DNA from: Bacteroidaceae bacterium
GTDB taxonomy: Bacteria; Bacteroidota; Bacteroidia; Bacteroidales; Bacteroidaceae
Length of the DNA stretch: 64,000 bases
Reading direction: 5' to 3'
NCBI GenBank assembly: GCA_017617235.1
Contig: JAFZWQ010000009.1
Span: 1 to 64,000, forward strand
Below, piece after piece: positions 16,509 through 25,812 of the stretch; positions within the stretch are counted from its first letter, which is position 1, and every line of letters starts with the position of its first letter. The notes under the pieces were generated by a model that was given only the letters and a program-made list of their open reading frames with translations, ran no database searches and was not told the origin of the DNA. A program made the translations under genes and the position numbers.

Positions 16509-17381
16509 ATGACACGAAAAGAACTGATTGAGAATATTTGGAGGAAAAAGAGTTTCCTGTGTGTGGGACTGGACACTGACATCAAGAAGATTCCACAGCA
16601 TCTGTTGGCGGAGGAAGACCCCATATTTGCGTTCAACAAGGCCATCATCGATGCCACAGCACCCTACTGCATCGCCTACAAGCCGAACCTGGCATTCTAC
16701 GAGGCACATGGGGTGAAGGGAATCGTAGCTTTCGAGAAAACGGTTAAATACATCAAGGAGAACTATCCCGACCAATTCATCATTGCAGATGCCAAGCGTG
16801 GCGACATCGGCAACACCAGCAAGATGTATGCCCAAACATTCTTCGGCGAATATGATGTGGATGCGCTGACCATAGCCCCCTATATGGGCGAAGACAGCGT
16901 GACACCCTTTATACAAGGATACGATGGCAAGTGGGTCATCCTGTTGGCACTGACCAGCAACAAAGGAAGCCTGGACTTCCAAACAACCCCTCTCCTATCC
17001 TCCCCCGAGGGGGAGGGAACAAAGAGGGAACGCCTCTTTGAGAAAGTGCTACGTAAGAGTCAGGAATGGGTTGAAAAGTCCTCCCTTCGGGGAGGCTCGG
17101 AGGGGGTCCTAATGTATGTCGTTGGTGCCACACGCGGAGAAATGTTTAATGACATTCGCAAGATTGCACCCAACCACTTCCTGTTGGTTCCCGGCATCGG
17201 TGCACAGGGCGGAAGTCTGGAGGAAGTATGTAAGTACGGAATGACCGAAGACTGCGGCCTCATCGTCAACTCCAGTCGCGCCATCATCTACGCCTCCAAC
17301 GGCGAAGACTTTGCCGAAAGGGCTGGCGAGGAAGCGAAGAAGGTGCAAGAACAGATGTCGAAGGAATTGAAAAAATCTTAA
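16509..17381 (+). CDS. pyrF: Orotidine 5'-phosphate decarboxylase with two in-frame repeat insertions
   Basis: Decarboxylates OMP to UMP, the last step of UMP synthesis. At 290 aa this group 2 type is a little longer than I would expect (about 270). Core motifs are intact: [39 protein letters not shown] (catalytic Lys/Asp), [22 protein letters not shown], and [12 protein letters not shown]. Between them [16 protein letters not shown] and SSLRGGSEG are encoded by GC-rich palindromic elements at 16984-17020 and 17078-17109. They flank the conserved ERLFEKVL...SQEWVE helix. Both insertions keep the frame and sit in what should be surface loops, so activity is likely kept. Confidence 0.95.
   Translation: MTRKELIENIWRKKSFLCVGLDTDIKKIPQHLLAEEDPIFAFNKAIIDATAPYCIAYKPNLAFYEAHGVKGIVAFEKTVKYIKENYPDQFIIADAKRGDIGNTSKMYAQTFFGEYDVDALTIAPYMGEDSVTPFIQGYDGKWVILLALTSNKGSLDFQTTPLLSSPEGEGTKRERLFEKVLRKSQEWVEKSSLRGGSEGVLMYVVGATRGEMFNDIRKIAPNHFLLVPGIGAQGGSLEEVCKYGMTEDCGLIVNSSRAIIYASNGEDFAERAGEEAKKVQEQMSKELKKS
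16984..17020 (-). repeat. GC-rich palindromic element C, inside pyrF
   Basis: CCTCCCCC (16999-17006), GA, GGGGGAGG (17009-17016): a perfect 8-bp stem with a C-rich flank at 16987-16998 (G-rich on the minus strand). Same orientation as element A. Translated in frame. Confidence 0.8.
17078..17109 (+). repeat. GC-rich palindromic element D, inside pyrF
   Basis: CCTCCC (17080-17085), TTCG loop region, GGGAGG (17090-17095), then CTCGGAGGGGGTCC. Same orientation as element B, so C and D form an inverted pair 50-60 bp apart like A and B. Translated in frame. Confidence 0.8.
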
Positions 17382-17431
17382 AATCGCATATAAATAGTAA
17401 TTAGTAAATCGTTAAATCGTAAATTACATAG

Positions 17432-18472
17432 ATGGAATTTTCAGCACAACAAATTGCGGGCCTCGTTGGAGGTACCATAGAAGGCAATCCTGAGGTTAAA
17501 GTTAACGACTTTGCCAAAATCGAAGAGGGTCGTCCCGGTTGTATATCGTTCCTGGCGAACATGAAGTATGCCCACTATCTCTACGAAACCAAGAGCAGCG
17601 TAGTACTGGTAAACAAGGACTTCAAGGTGGAGGGCGAAACCAGCGCCACATTGATTCGTGTGGACGATGCCTACGAGACGGTTGCCAAACTGTTAACGAT
17701 GGTGGAAAGCATGAAGCCCAAGAGAAAGGGCATCGACTCGCTGGCCTTCATAGACCCCAGCGCGAAGATTGGCAAGGACTGCTACATCGGTCCTTTCGTA
17801 GCCATTGCTGAAGGCGTGGAGATTGGCGACGGATGTGTCTTGCACCCCCACGTAACGATCGGCAGTAATGCCAAAGTGGGCAGCAACACGGAGATATACA
17901 GCAACGCCGTAATCTATCACGACTGCAAGGTGGGTAACAACTGTATCCTGCACGCAGGATGTGTTATCGGTGCCGACGGATTCGGCTTTGCTCCAACCCC
18001 CAATGGATACGAAAAGATTCCCCAGGTTGGCATCGTAACCATCGAGGACAATGTGGAAATCGGAGCCAACACCTGTGTCGACCGTTCTACGATGGGTTCC
18101 ACCTACATCCGAGAAGGAGTAAAGTTGGACAATCTGGTGCAGATAGCCCACAACGACGACATAGGCCGCCATACGGTGATGAGTGCCCAGGTGGGTGTTG
18201 CCGGCAGCACGAAGATTGGCGAATGGTGCATGTTCGGCGGACAAGTAGGTGTGGCCAACCACCTGACTGTTGCCGACCGCACACAAGCCGGAGCTAAGGC
18301 TGGTATCCCCAACAGAATCAAGAAGGAAGGTACTACGGTACAGGGTATGCCGGCTATAGAATACCGCAACTTCTGGAAGTCGAGTGCCATCTTCAAGAAC
18401 CTTCCCGAACTGGACAAGCAGATATATCAAATGCAAAAAGAGCTGGACGAACTGAAAAGCAAACTGAAATGA
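17432..18472 (+). CDS. lpxD: UDP-3-O-acylglucosamine N-acyltransferase
   Basis: Third step of lipid A synthesis: adds the N-linked hydroxyacyl chain from acyl-ACP. The 346 aa comprise an N-terminal uridine-binding domain ([38 protein letters not shown]). Then a left-handed beta-helix of hexapeptide repeats with the family core GADGFGFAP is followed by C-terminal helices ([21 protein letters not shown]). The catalytic His lies in the IAHNDDIG region. The stop overlaps the start of lpxC/fabZ by 4 bp (ATGA), showing tight coupling of the lipid A genes. Confidence 0.97.
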   Translation: MEFSAQQIAGLVGGTIEGNPEVKVNDFAKIEEGRPGCISFLANMKYAHYLYETKSSVVLVNKDFKVEGETSATLIRVDDAYETVAKLLTMVESMKPKRKGIDSLAFIDPSAKIGKDCYIGPFVAIAEGVEIGDGCVLHPHVTIGSNAKVGSNTEIYSNAVIYHDCKVGNNCILHAGCVIGADGFGFAPTPNGYEKIPQVGIVTIEDNVEIGANTCVDRSTMGSTYIREGVKLDNLVQIAHNDDIGRHTVMSAQVGVAGSTKIGEWCMFGGQVGVANHLTVADRTQAGAKAGIPNRIKKEGTTVQGMPAIEYRNFWKSSAIFKNLPELDKQIYQMQKELDELKSKLK

Positions 18473-19857
18473 ACGACAAACAACATACATTGGTAAGCAG
18501 CTTTTCCCTCAGCGGAAAAGGTCTGCACACGGGATTGAACCTGACAGTAACCTTCAATCCCGCACCCGAGAATCACGGATACAAGATACAACGCATAGAC
18601 CTGCCCGACCAGCCCGTTCTGGATGTCGTAGCCGAGAATGTGATAGAAACCACCCGCGGTACGGTATTAGGCAAGAAGGACATTAAAATCAGCACCATAG
18701 AACATGGTATGGCAGCGTTGTATGCCCTGGGAGTAGATAACGTATTGATACAAGTCGATGGTCCCGAATTTCCCATTCTGGACGGCAGTGCCGAAATGTA
18801 CGTAAAGGAGATTCGCCGTGTAGGACTGAAGGAACAGGAGGCGCCCAAGGATTACTATATCATTACCCGCAAGATTGAAATCAAGGACGAGAACACTAGT
18901 TCCTGCATTACATTGTTGCCGGATGAGGACTTTTCGATAACGGCAATGATTGATTTCGAATCGAAGTTCATCAGCAGTGAGTTCGCATCGTTGGACAACA
19001 TGGAGAACTTTGAGACAGAAATTGCCGCAGCACGCACCTTTGTCTTTGTACGCGAAATCGAACCCTTGCTGATGGCTGGATTAGTAAAAGGCGGAGACCT
19101 GGATAATGCCATCGTTATCTACGAGCGTCAGACAAGCCAGGAAGCATTGGACCAGTTGTGCGACAAGACGGGTGCCGAACACCACGACGCCAACGTACTG
19201 GGATACATCCAGCACAAGCCGCTGGTTTGGGAAAACGAGCCCGCACGACACAAGTTGCTGGACATCATTGGCGATATGGCACTTATCGGAAAACCCATCA
19301 AGGGACGCATCATCGCCACACGTCCGGGGCACACGATTAACAACAAATTCGCCCGTCTGATGCGCAAGGAGATTCGCAGGTTCGAGGTTCAAGCTCCCGT
19401 TTACGACCCCAACAAACCTGCCGTAGTAGATAATATCCACATCAAGGAGTTGCTGCCCCATCGCTATCCCTTCCAGTTGATAGACAAGGTGATTGAGCTG
19501 AAAGAGAAACACGTGGTGGCCGTGAAGAACATTACCTCCAACGAGCCGTTCTTCCAAGGACATTTCCCAGAGGAACCCGTGATGCCCGGAGTGCTGCAGT
19601 TGGAGGCTATGGCACAAGCCGGTGGGGTGTACATCCTGAGCCTGTTGGACGAGCCCAAACGCTACAGCACCTACTTCCTGCGAATCGACAACGCCCGATT
19701 CCGCCAGAAAGTAGTTCCCGGAGACACCCTCATCATCAAGTGCGAATTGCTGGCTCCACTTTCACATAGCATTGCCACCATGCAGGCCTATGCCTTCGTG
19801 GGTGAGAACTGCGTCTGTGAAGCAACCTTCATGGCACAAGTAATCAAAAACATGTGA
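18469..19857 (+). CDS. lpxC/fabZ: Bifunctional LpxC (UDP-3-O-acyl-GlcNAc deacetylase)/FabZ (hydroxyacyl-ACP dehydratase)
   Basis: A 462-aa fusion typical of Bacteroidota. Residues 1 to about 305 are LpxC, the zinc-dependent committed step of lipid A synthesis: the zinc motif is in [14 protein letters not shown], plus [14 protein letters not shown] and [14 protein letters not shown]. Residues about 315-462 are the hot-dog fold Fab[18 protein letters not shown] with the catalytic His, and [18 protein letters not shown] with the catalytic Glu. The fusion couples use of hydroxyacyl-ACP by lipid A synthesis and by fatty acid elongation. Located between lpxD (4-bp overlap) and lpxA. Confidence 0.97.
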   Translation: MNDKQHTLVSSFSLSGKGLHTGLNLTVTFNPAPENHGYKIQRIDLPDQPVLDVVAENVIETTRGTVLGKKDIKISTIEHGMAALYALGVDNVLIQVDGPEFPILDGSAEMYVKEIRRVGLKEQEAPKDYYIITRKIEIKDENTSSCITLLPDEDFSITAMIDFESKFISSEFASLDNMENFETEIAAARTFVFVREIEPLLMAGLVKGGDLDNAIVIYERQTSQEALDQLCDKTGAEHHDANVLGYIQHKPLVWENEPARHKLLDIIGDMALIGKPIKGRIIATRPGHTINNKFARLMRKEIRRFEVQAPVYDPNKPAVVDNIHIKELLPHRYPFQLIDKVIELKEKHVVAVKNITSNEPFFQGHFPEEPVMPGVLQLEAMAQAGGVYILSLLDEPKRYSTYFLRIDNARFRQKVVPGDTLIIKCELLAPLSHSIATMQAYAFVGENCVCEATFMAQVIKNM

Positions 19858-19956
19858 AAAGTGAAAAATGAAAAGTGAAAAGTGAAAAATTGATACGTAA
19901 CGCCCATCAAAGGCATAACATACAATTTTTAATTTTTAATTTTTAACTTTTAATTT
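19858..19956. repeat. A-rich and T-rich repeat patches forming a long imperfect dyad
   Basis: 19858-19892 holds tandem GTGAAAAATGAAAA units ending in AATTGATAC, and 19922-19956 holds AATTTTTAATTTTT units. The two can pair around a roughly 30-nt loop. The left patch including AGTGAAAAATTGATAC recurs at 63675-63704 after tkt. No gene. Confidence 0.7.
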
Positions 19957-19962
19957 ACCAAT

Positions 19963-20730
19963 ATGATTAGTCCATTAGCATATATTCATCCGGAAGCGAA
20001 AATTGGCGAGAACTGCGAGATTGGTCCGTTCTGCTATATCGACAAGAACGTTGTCATCGGCGACAACAACACGCTGATGAACAGCGTCACTGTCCTGTAT
20101 GGAGCACGCATCGGCAATGGTAACATTTTCTTCCCTGGAGCCGTAATCAGCGCCATTCCACAGGACCTGAAGTTCGTGGGAGAAGAGACCACCGCCGAAG
20201 TTGGCGACAACAACAAAATCAGAGAGAACGTAACAATTAACCGAGGTACGAAAGCCAAGGGAAAGACCGTAGTAGGTTCGAACAACCTGCTGATGGAGGG
20301 CATGCACGTGGCTCACGACGTCATCATCGGCAACGGCTGCATCATCGGTAACGGAACGAAGTTGGCTGGTGAAGTGGTGATAGACGACAACGCCATCCTG
20401 AGTGCACACGTTCTGGTTCATCAATTCTGCCGCATCGGTGGCTACACGATGGTGGGAGGCGGTTCAAAGGTAAACATGAACATCCTGCCCTACACGATGA
20501 CAGCTCGTGAACCGGCCAGTTACTGCGGATTGAATCTTGTCGGTTTGCGCCGCAGGGGATTTTCGCGTGAGACCATTGACCTGTTGCACCGTGCATTCCA
20601 GATTATCATGGGCGAAGGCTTGCTGGCAGACAAGGTTGAGCGTGTAAAGCAGGAAATCGGTATCACCCCCGAAACAACCTACATCCTCGACTTTATCAAG
20701 GATACCGAGAAACGTGGATTCATAAGATAA
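19963..20730 (+). CDS. lpxA: UDP-N-acetylglucosamine O-acyltransferase
   Basis: First enzyme of lipid A synthesis, transferring a hydroxyacyl chain from ACP to UDP-GlcNAc. The 255 aa form a left-handed beta-helix. Evidence includes SPLAYIHPEAKIGENCEIGPF, IRENVTINRGTK, LLMEGMHVAHDVIIGNGCII (catalytic His in HVAHD) and HVLVHQFCRIGGYTMVGGGS, ending in a helical tail with KQEIGITPETTYILDFI. It is separated from lpxC/fabZ by a 105-bp repeat gap and followed 16 bp later by the pRiA4b-like gene. Confidence 0.97.
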   Translation: MISPLAYIHPEAKIGENCEIGPFCYIDKNVVIGDNNTLMNSVTVLYGARIGNGNIFFPGAVISAIPQDLKFVGEETTAEVGDNNKIRENVTINRGTKAKGKTVVGSNNLLMEGMHVAHDVIIGNGCIIGNGTKLAGEVVIDDNAILSAHVLVHQFCRIGGYTMVGGGSKVNMNILPYTMTAREPASYCGLNLVGLRRRGFSRETIDLLHRAFQIIMGEGLLADKVERVKQEIGITPETTYILDFIKDTEKRGFIR

Positions 20731-20746
20731 CAAATACCATTATACC

Positions 20747-21280
20747 ATGACACTGCGCATTACACTGATAAGTCAGGAAAACGAAGACTTTGTCCTGGAA
20801 TTCAAGATTGATGCCGACGCATCCTTTGCCGACCTACACCATCTGATTCTTCGCAGTTGCGGGTTCGAGGAAGCACACGGCCAGCGTTTCTTTATTTGCG
20901 ACGAGAACTGGCGCCCCATCCAACGCATCTTGCTAAGCGATGAGGAGAACGTGAACATCGACGAAGACGTGTACCTGATGTCGGATACTGATTTGGGAGA
21001 GTTCCTGGAAGACGAGGGACAACGGTTCACATATCGTTTCGACCCAGAGGATCGTAGGATGTTCCTGCTCGAACTTACTGAGACCACCTTTGGCGACAAG
21101 ATTCCCGCCGAGGGCATGCTGACCCGCAAACACGGCAAAGCGCCGTCGCAATATCTGGTGAACGAAGAGGAGGCACCAACCCAAACGGTTTTGGCAGAAG
21201 AATTGGAGGAGGAGTTTTATGGCGAGGACGGATTCGAGGAAGAAGACCTGGATATGGAAGGCTTCGACATATTAGAATAA
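20747..21280 (+). CDS. pRiA4b ORF-3/IS1096 passenger-like protein
   Basis: The 177 aa have the look of the plasmid pRiA4b ORF-3 family, in spite of its mobile-element name here embedded in a stable lpxA-miaA cluster. Evidence: [54 protein letters not shown], then [19 protein letters not shown]. The C-terminal 40 residues are extremely acidic ([20 protein letters not shown]). There is no signal peptide. Function is unknown; the context suggests a link to envelope or tRNA modification genes only by co-transcription (16 bp after lpxA, 4 bp before miaA). Confidence 0.8.
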   Translation: MTLRITLISQENEDFVLEFKIDADASFADLHHLILRSCGFEEAHGQRFFICDENWRPIQRILLSDEENVNIDEDVYLMSDTDLGEFLEDEGQRFTYRFDPEDRRMFLLELTETTFGDKIPAEGMLTRKHGKAPSQYLVNEEEAPTQTVLAEELEEEFYGEDGFEEEDLDMEGFDILE

Positions 21281-21284
21281 GAGT

Positions 21285-22208
21285 ATGAAAAAAACACTCG
21301 TTGTGATACTGGGTCCGACGGGAGTTGGCAAGACGGAACTTAGCCTCTCTCTGGCAGAGATGCTGGGTTGCCCAATCATCAACTGCGACAGTCGACAGCT
21401 CTTTGCCGGTTTGAAGATTGGCACAGCAGCACCTACACCAGAACAATTGCAACGGGTACAACACTATTTTGTTTCCACGCTCCCACTTGATGCCTATTAC
21501 AGTGCAGCACAATACGAGGCTGACGTGCTACAGTTAACTCAAGAGCTGTTCAAAAGCCACGATGCATTGTTGCTTTCAGGGGGAAGTATGATGTACATAG
21601 ATGCTGTGTGTCAAGGTATCGACGACATACCCACCGTGAGCGAAGCCGTCAGGACAAAAATTAAAGAACGACTGGCAAACGAAGGACTCGAGGCTCTGGT
21701 GGAAGAACTGCAGAAACTGGATCCCGAATATTATGCCATTGTGGACAAGAAGAACACACGACGAGTGGTACATGCACTTGAAATCTGTCACATGAGCGGA
21801 CAAACGTACACATCGTTCCGCACCAGAAACCAAAAGCCACGTCCCTTCCACATCATAAAGATTGGGCTGAACCGTCCACGCGAGGAACTCTTTGCACGCA
21901 TCAACGCTCGTGTGGATCAGATGATGACAGAAGGATTGCTCGACGAGGTTAAGGAATATGCATCGTATCGCGACTGCAACGCGTTGAATACCGTAGGATA
22001 CAAAGAACTCCTGCACGTCATCGATGGAGAATGGGAACTACCAATGGCTGTGGAGCGCATAAAGAAGAATACGCGCGTCTATGCAAAAAAACAACTCACG
22101 TGGTTTCAACGTGACACATCGATTGAATGGTTCCACCCCGATGATGTGGACAAAATCAAACAATACATAAATCATAAACTTCATGAAGAGATATTGGCAA
22201 AAGATTAA
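21285..22208 (+). CDS. miaA: tRNA dimethylallyltransferase
   Basis: Transfers a dimethylallyl group to A37 of tRNAs reading UNN codons. The 307 aa show P-loop GPTGVGKT at residues 10-17, [45 protein letters not shown] and the C-terminal [15 protein letters not shown] and [17 protein letters not shown]. All are standard MiaA segments. It starts 4 bp after the previous gene and overlaps the PBP gene by 26 bp. Confidence 0.97.
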   Translation: MKKTLVVILGPTGVGKTELSLSLAEMLGCPIINCDSRQLFAGLKIGTAAPTPEQLQRVQHYFVSTLPLDAYYSAAQYEADVLQLTQELFKSHDALLLSGGSMMYIDAVCQGIDDIPTVSEAVRTKIKERLANEGLEALVEELQKLDPEYYAIVDKKNTRRVVHALEICHMSGQTYTSFRTRNQKPRPFHIIKIGLNRPREELFARINARVDQMMTEGLLDEVKEYASYRDCNALNTVGYKELLHVIDGEWELPMAVERIKKNTRVYAKKQLTWFQRDTSIEWFHPDDVDKIKQYINHKLHEEILAKD

Positions 22209-24585
22209 GCAATTGCTTCACACACTTTATACAGGTCCCTGGTGGCAAAGAATCATCGTCTGGTTCTTTACTGCATTACTTTTGCTCATTTTGTTTCTGG
22301 GAGCCGTGGACGTCAACTTCCTTTGGTTGTTTGGTCGTTCGCCAGGTTTCAAGGACATCAAACACCCCATAACCAGCGAGGCCAGCATCATTCTGAGTGC
22401 CGATAGTATAGTCATAGGCAAATACTACAACGAAAACCGTACACCCGTCAGTTATCAGGAAATCAGCCCGAAACTGATACGTACGCTCATTTCCACCGAG
22501 GATGTACGTTTCTACCACCATCACGGCATAGACGTCAAAGGACTGTTTGCTGCGTTTAAAGACATGTTTGGTGGACATGCACGAGGTGCCAGCACCATCA
22601 CCCAGCAGTTGGCAAAGAATCTGTTCCGCGTCCGCACCAAAAAGGAATATTCTACGGGACTTCTCGGAAAGATATCCTTCACACGTCTCCTCACTATTAA
22701 AGCTAAGGAATGGATAGTGGCAACAAAGTTGGAGATGCTGTTCTCGAAAGAAGAGATTCTGACGATGTACCTCAATACCGTCGATTTCGGAAACAATGCA
22801 TACGGCATTAAGACGGCTTGCGAAACATATTTCGCCACCACCCCGGACAACCTGACCTACGAACAAGCCGCTACATTAATCGGGCTGTTGAAAGCCACCA
22901 GCACATACAATCCCAAACGTAATCCCAAGAACAGTACAGAGCGACGGAATGTGGTCCTGGCCAATCTGTTCTATAACGGACAGATGATTATCGACGGGAA
23001 ACCTGCGACTCAACATCAGCTGGATAGTTTACAGGCCATCCCCATGATTACTGCCGAACGGCAGACGGGTAAGAACCACCTTGGGCCTGTACCCTATTTC
23101 CGCGATGCGCTGAAAGATTACGTGGATATATTATGTGAACGTGGACTGATTCCCGGTTATGACAGCGAGCATCGTCTCGACCTTTTCACCAATGGTCTGA
23201 AAATATACACTTCGCTCGACACACGAATTCAACAATATGCAGAAGAGGCGGCCCTTAAACAAATGCGTGTAATCCAAAGTCGATTCCGCGAACATTGGGG
23301 TTCTGCCCCACCTTGGCGCGATGCACTTCAACGCGAGATTCCAAACTTCATCGAAGAGATAGCTGAGGGAACGACTGCCTACCAATATTATAATGAGAAA
23401 TACGAAGGGAACACCGATTCTATTTTCCACTATCTCAATCTGCCTCATCCCGTAGAGGTGTTTACCTACAACGGACCGGAAGTGCGTGAAATGAGCACGA
23501 TGGACAGCATTCGATACATGGTTAGCTTTATGCACTGCGGATTTGTGGTTATCGAACCCGACACCCGACAGGTGAAAGCATGGGTGGGCGATGTTGACTA
23601 TAACTCGTGGGAATATGACAAAGTAACGGCAATGCGCCAACCGGGTTCCACCTTTAAGCTATTCGTTTACACCGAAGCCATGAATCAGGGACTCACCCCA
23701 TGCGACCGTCGACTGGACGAGTGGGCATCCTATCCCGATACGGTGAATGGCGAAGTCAAACAATGGACACCGCACAATGCGAATGGTTACTTCACGCATG
23801 CCAACATGCCCCTAAAGAGTGCATTTGCCCAAAGTATCAACAGCATTGCTGTGAAACTGGGATATGAATGCGGCATTCCAAACATCATCCGAACGGCACA
23901 TGCTATGGGTATTCAGTCTCCCCTGAAAAACATCCCCTCACTCAGTCTGGGTTCGGAGGATGTAAACCTTTTGGAGCTGGTCAATGCCTATTGCACCGTC
24001 ATTGACGACGGCATCTACAACATGCCCGTCCTCATCACCAAGATTGAAGACAGGAATGGGAAAACCATCTACGAACCACGTTTGAAAAAAGAACAGGCTA
24101 TACCCTATCGTTCGGCCTACCTCATGCAGCAAATGCTGCGTGCCGGTCTGACAGAACCCGGAGGTACCACAGCCGCCCTGTGGCAATACATACATCCAGT
24201 TCTCGGAAAGACGGAGTTTGGTGGAAAGACAGGAACCAGCAATAACCACTCCGATGCTTGGTTCGTGGGGGTTACGCCCGGTCTGGTGGCAGGTGCATGG
24301 GTTGGTGGAGAATACCGCAGCATCCATTTCCGCACAGGTCAGCTTGGACAAGGCAGTCGTACTGCACTTCCCATCTTCGGATGGTTCATCCAGTCGTTAC
24401 TGAAAGACACGCGCTTCTCGCGTTACTATCGTAAGTTCGACGCACCGAAAGAGGAGATTGACCCACAGTGCTGGAGTTGTTCGGGAGCCTACTATCCACC
24501 ACCTGGCGAAGAGGGAGAGGAGACTGAAGATGCAGACAATCCAGAGGGCAGCAAAGGAAACGAAATCGTAGAAAATCCGGAATAA
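22183..24585 (+). CDS. Class A penicillin-binding protein (PBP1a-like)
   Basis: A bifunctional glycosyltransferase/transpeptidase for peptidoglycan, 800 aa. One membrane segment lies near residues 25-45 ([19 protein letters not shown]). The GT51 domain has [14 protein letters not shown] with the catalytic Glu, [14 protein letters not shown] and [15 protein letters not shown]. The transpeptidase domain has PGSTFK (Ser near residue 489), a SINS-type SxN and [18 protein letters not shown] Cys-containing [18 protein letters not shown] tail ends the protein, acidic as in many Bacteroidota PBPs. The start overlaps miaA by 26 bp; a new promoter follows the gene. Confidence 0.96.
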   Translation: MKRYWQKIKQLLHTLYTGPWWQRIIVWFFTALLLLILFLGAVDVNFLWLFGRSPGFKDIKHPITSEASIILSADSIVIGKYYNENRTPVSYQEISPKLIRTLISTEDVRFYHHHGIDVKGLFAAFKDMFGGHARGASTITQQLAKNLFRVRTKKEYSTGLLGKISFTRLLTIKAKEWIVATKLEMLFSKEEILTMYLNTVDFGNNAYGIKTACETYFATTPDNLTYEQAATLIGLLKATSTYNPKRNPKNSTERRNVVLANLFYNGQMIIDGKPATQHQLDSLQAIPMITAERQTGKNHLGPVPYFRDALKDYVDILCERGLIPGYDSEHRLDLFTNGLKIYTSLDTRIQQYAEEAALKQMRVIQSRFREHWGSAPPWRDALQREIPNFIEEIAEGTTAYQYYNEKYEGNTDSIFHYLNLPHPVEVFTYNGPEVREMSTMDSIRYMVSFMHCGFVVIEPDTRQVKAWVGDVDYNSWEYDKVTAMRQPGSTFKLFVYTEAMNQGLTPCDRRLDEWASYPDTVNGEVKQWTPHNANGYFTHANMPLKSAFAQSINSIAVKLGYECGIPNIIRTAHAMGIQSPLKNIPSLSLGSEDVNLLELVNAYCTVIDDGIYNMPVLITKIEDRNGKTIYEPRLKKEQAIPYRSAYLMQQMLRAGLTEPGGTTAALWQYIHPVLGKTEFGGKTGTSNNHSDAWFVGVTPGLVAGAWVGGEYRSIHFRTGQLGQGSRTALPIFGWFIQSLLKDTRFSRYYRKFDAPKEEIDPQCWSCSGAYYPPPGEEGEETEDADNPEGSKGNEIVENPE

Positions 24586-24598
24586 AAGCATCAAATGA

Positions 24599-24629
24599 TT
24601 GTACAACTCGCAAAATATCAGTACATTTG
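24599..24629 (+). promoter_or_regulatory. Promoter of the GH43-GH128 pair
   Basis: TTG (24599-24601), 20-bp spacer, TACATTTG (24622-24629), a full match to the Bacteroidales consensus, 23 bp before the GH43 start codon. Confidence 0.85.
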
Positions 24630-24652
24630 TGGCATAAACATGAATACATAAT

Positions 24653-25804
24653 ATGAAAAACAACATGAAAAGAAATCTTTGTACCTTACTGGTCATCATG
24701 CTGACCGCAGTGGCAGCCAACGCCAAACCCAACTACGTTGCTTACCTGTTTACCTATTTCACAGGTAATGCGCCTGAACAGGAACAGATTTGTTATGCTC
24801 TTAGTCACGACGGCTGGAACTACACACCGATGAACAATGGACAACCAGTCATTGCGAGTGACTCCATTGCACTAACGAAGTGCGTACGCGACCCACACAT
24901 CTTACGTGGTGAAGATGGCTGGTTCTATCAAGTGATTACCGACATGAAGTCGAGCCTGGGATGGAGCAGCAACCGCGGTATGGTCTTGATGCGCAGTCGT
25001 GACCTCATCAAATGGCAGCACCACACCATTCACTTCCCCGAACGCTATAAAGGAACTATGTTCGAGCATGTAACCCGCGTATGGGCTCCCCAAACAATCT
25101 ACGACAAGGAAGCTGGCAAATATCTGGTGTATTTCTCCATCCTGACTGATGATGGCAGCTGTCCCTACGACCGCGTGTACTATGCTTATGCAAATAGTGA
25201 CTTCAGCGATTTCGAAGGCGAACCCAAAGTGATGTTCGACGTACAGAACGCCAGCATCGACACAGATATCGTTCGCGATGACGATGGCCTCTATCACATC
25301 TTCTTTAAGACTGAGGGACAGAAGCAAAAAGGCATCAAGCAATTCATTACTCCCGACCTTCATGATAACTCAAAGTGGGAGCTGCAGCCTGGTTTCTGTC
25401 AAGACACGAACAAAGCTGTTGAGGGCAGTGGCGTATTCCGTCTGTTCGACGGCACATGGGTGTTGATGTATGACTGCTATACCAGCTACCACTACCAGTT
25501 CTGCAAATCAACTGATTTAAAGACTTTCAAACGCGTACAAGACACCAAGACAAGTGGTATGTTTACCCCGCGTCACGGAACTGTCATTGCAATTACTAAA
25601 CAAGAGTATGACCTGCTGACAGCATGGGATGCATTGATGACCGCCACCACAGAGTTGAAGAGCCGTCCCGTTCCCACACTCACGCTGGAACAGTTAGACG
25701 GTCGCAAGGCTATGCTCGATGCATGCCAAAAAGTGCTGAATGGCCCAGTTTCGGCCAAAGCATATAAGGCACAAGCCAACAAAGTAAAGAAATTCCTTAA
25801 ATAA
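24653..25804 (+). CDS. Secreted glycoside hydrolase, GH43-like five-bladed propeller
   Basis: The 383 aa start with a signal peptide (MKNNMKRNLCTLLVIMLTAVAANA). Sequence features fit the GH43 inverting triad: Asp80 in CVRDPHIL as base, Asp203 or 205 in SIDTDIVRDDDG as pKa modulator and Glu257 in AVEGSGVF as acid. GH43 enzymes remove arabinose, xylose or galactose units from plant polysaccharides; here the blades are divergent so the substrate is open. It starts at the ATG 23 bp after the promoter (an in-frame ATG 12 bp later is also possible). The GH128-like gene follows 8 bp downstream. Confidence 0.85.
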   Translation: MKNNMKRNLCTLLVIMLTAVAANAKPNYVAYLFTYFTGNAPEQEQICYALSHDGWNYTPMNNGQPVIASDSIALTKCVRDPHILRGEDGWFYQVITDMKSSLGWSSNRGMVLMRSRDLIKWQHHTIHFPERYKGTMFEHVTRVWAPQTIYDKEAGKYLVYFSILTDDGSCPYDRVYYAYANSDFSDFEGEPKVMFDVQNASIDTDIVRDDDGLYHIFFKTEGQKQKGIKQFITPDLHDNSKWELQPGFCQDTNKAVEGSGVFRLFDGTWVLMYDCYTSYHYQFCKSTDLKTFKRVQDTKTSGMFTPRHGTVIAITKQEYDLLTAWDALMTATTELKSRPVPTLTLEQLDGRKAMLDACQKVLNGPVSAKAYKAQANKVKKFLK

Positions 25805-25812
25805 TTTTTACC

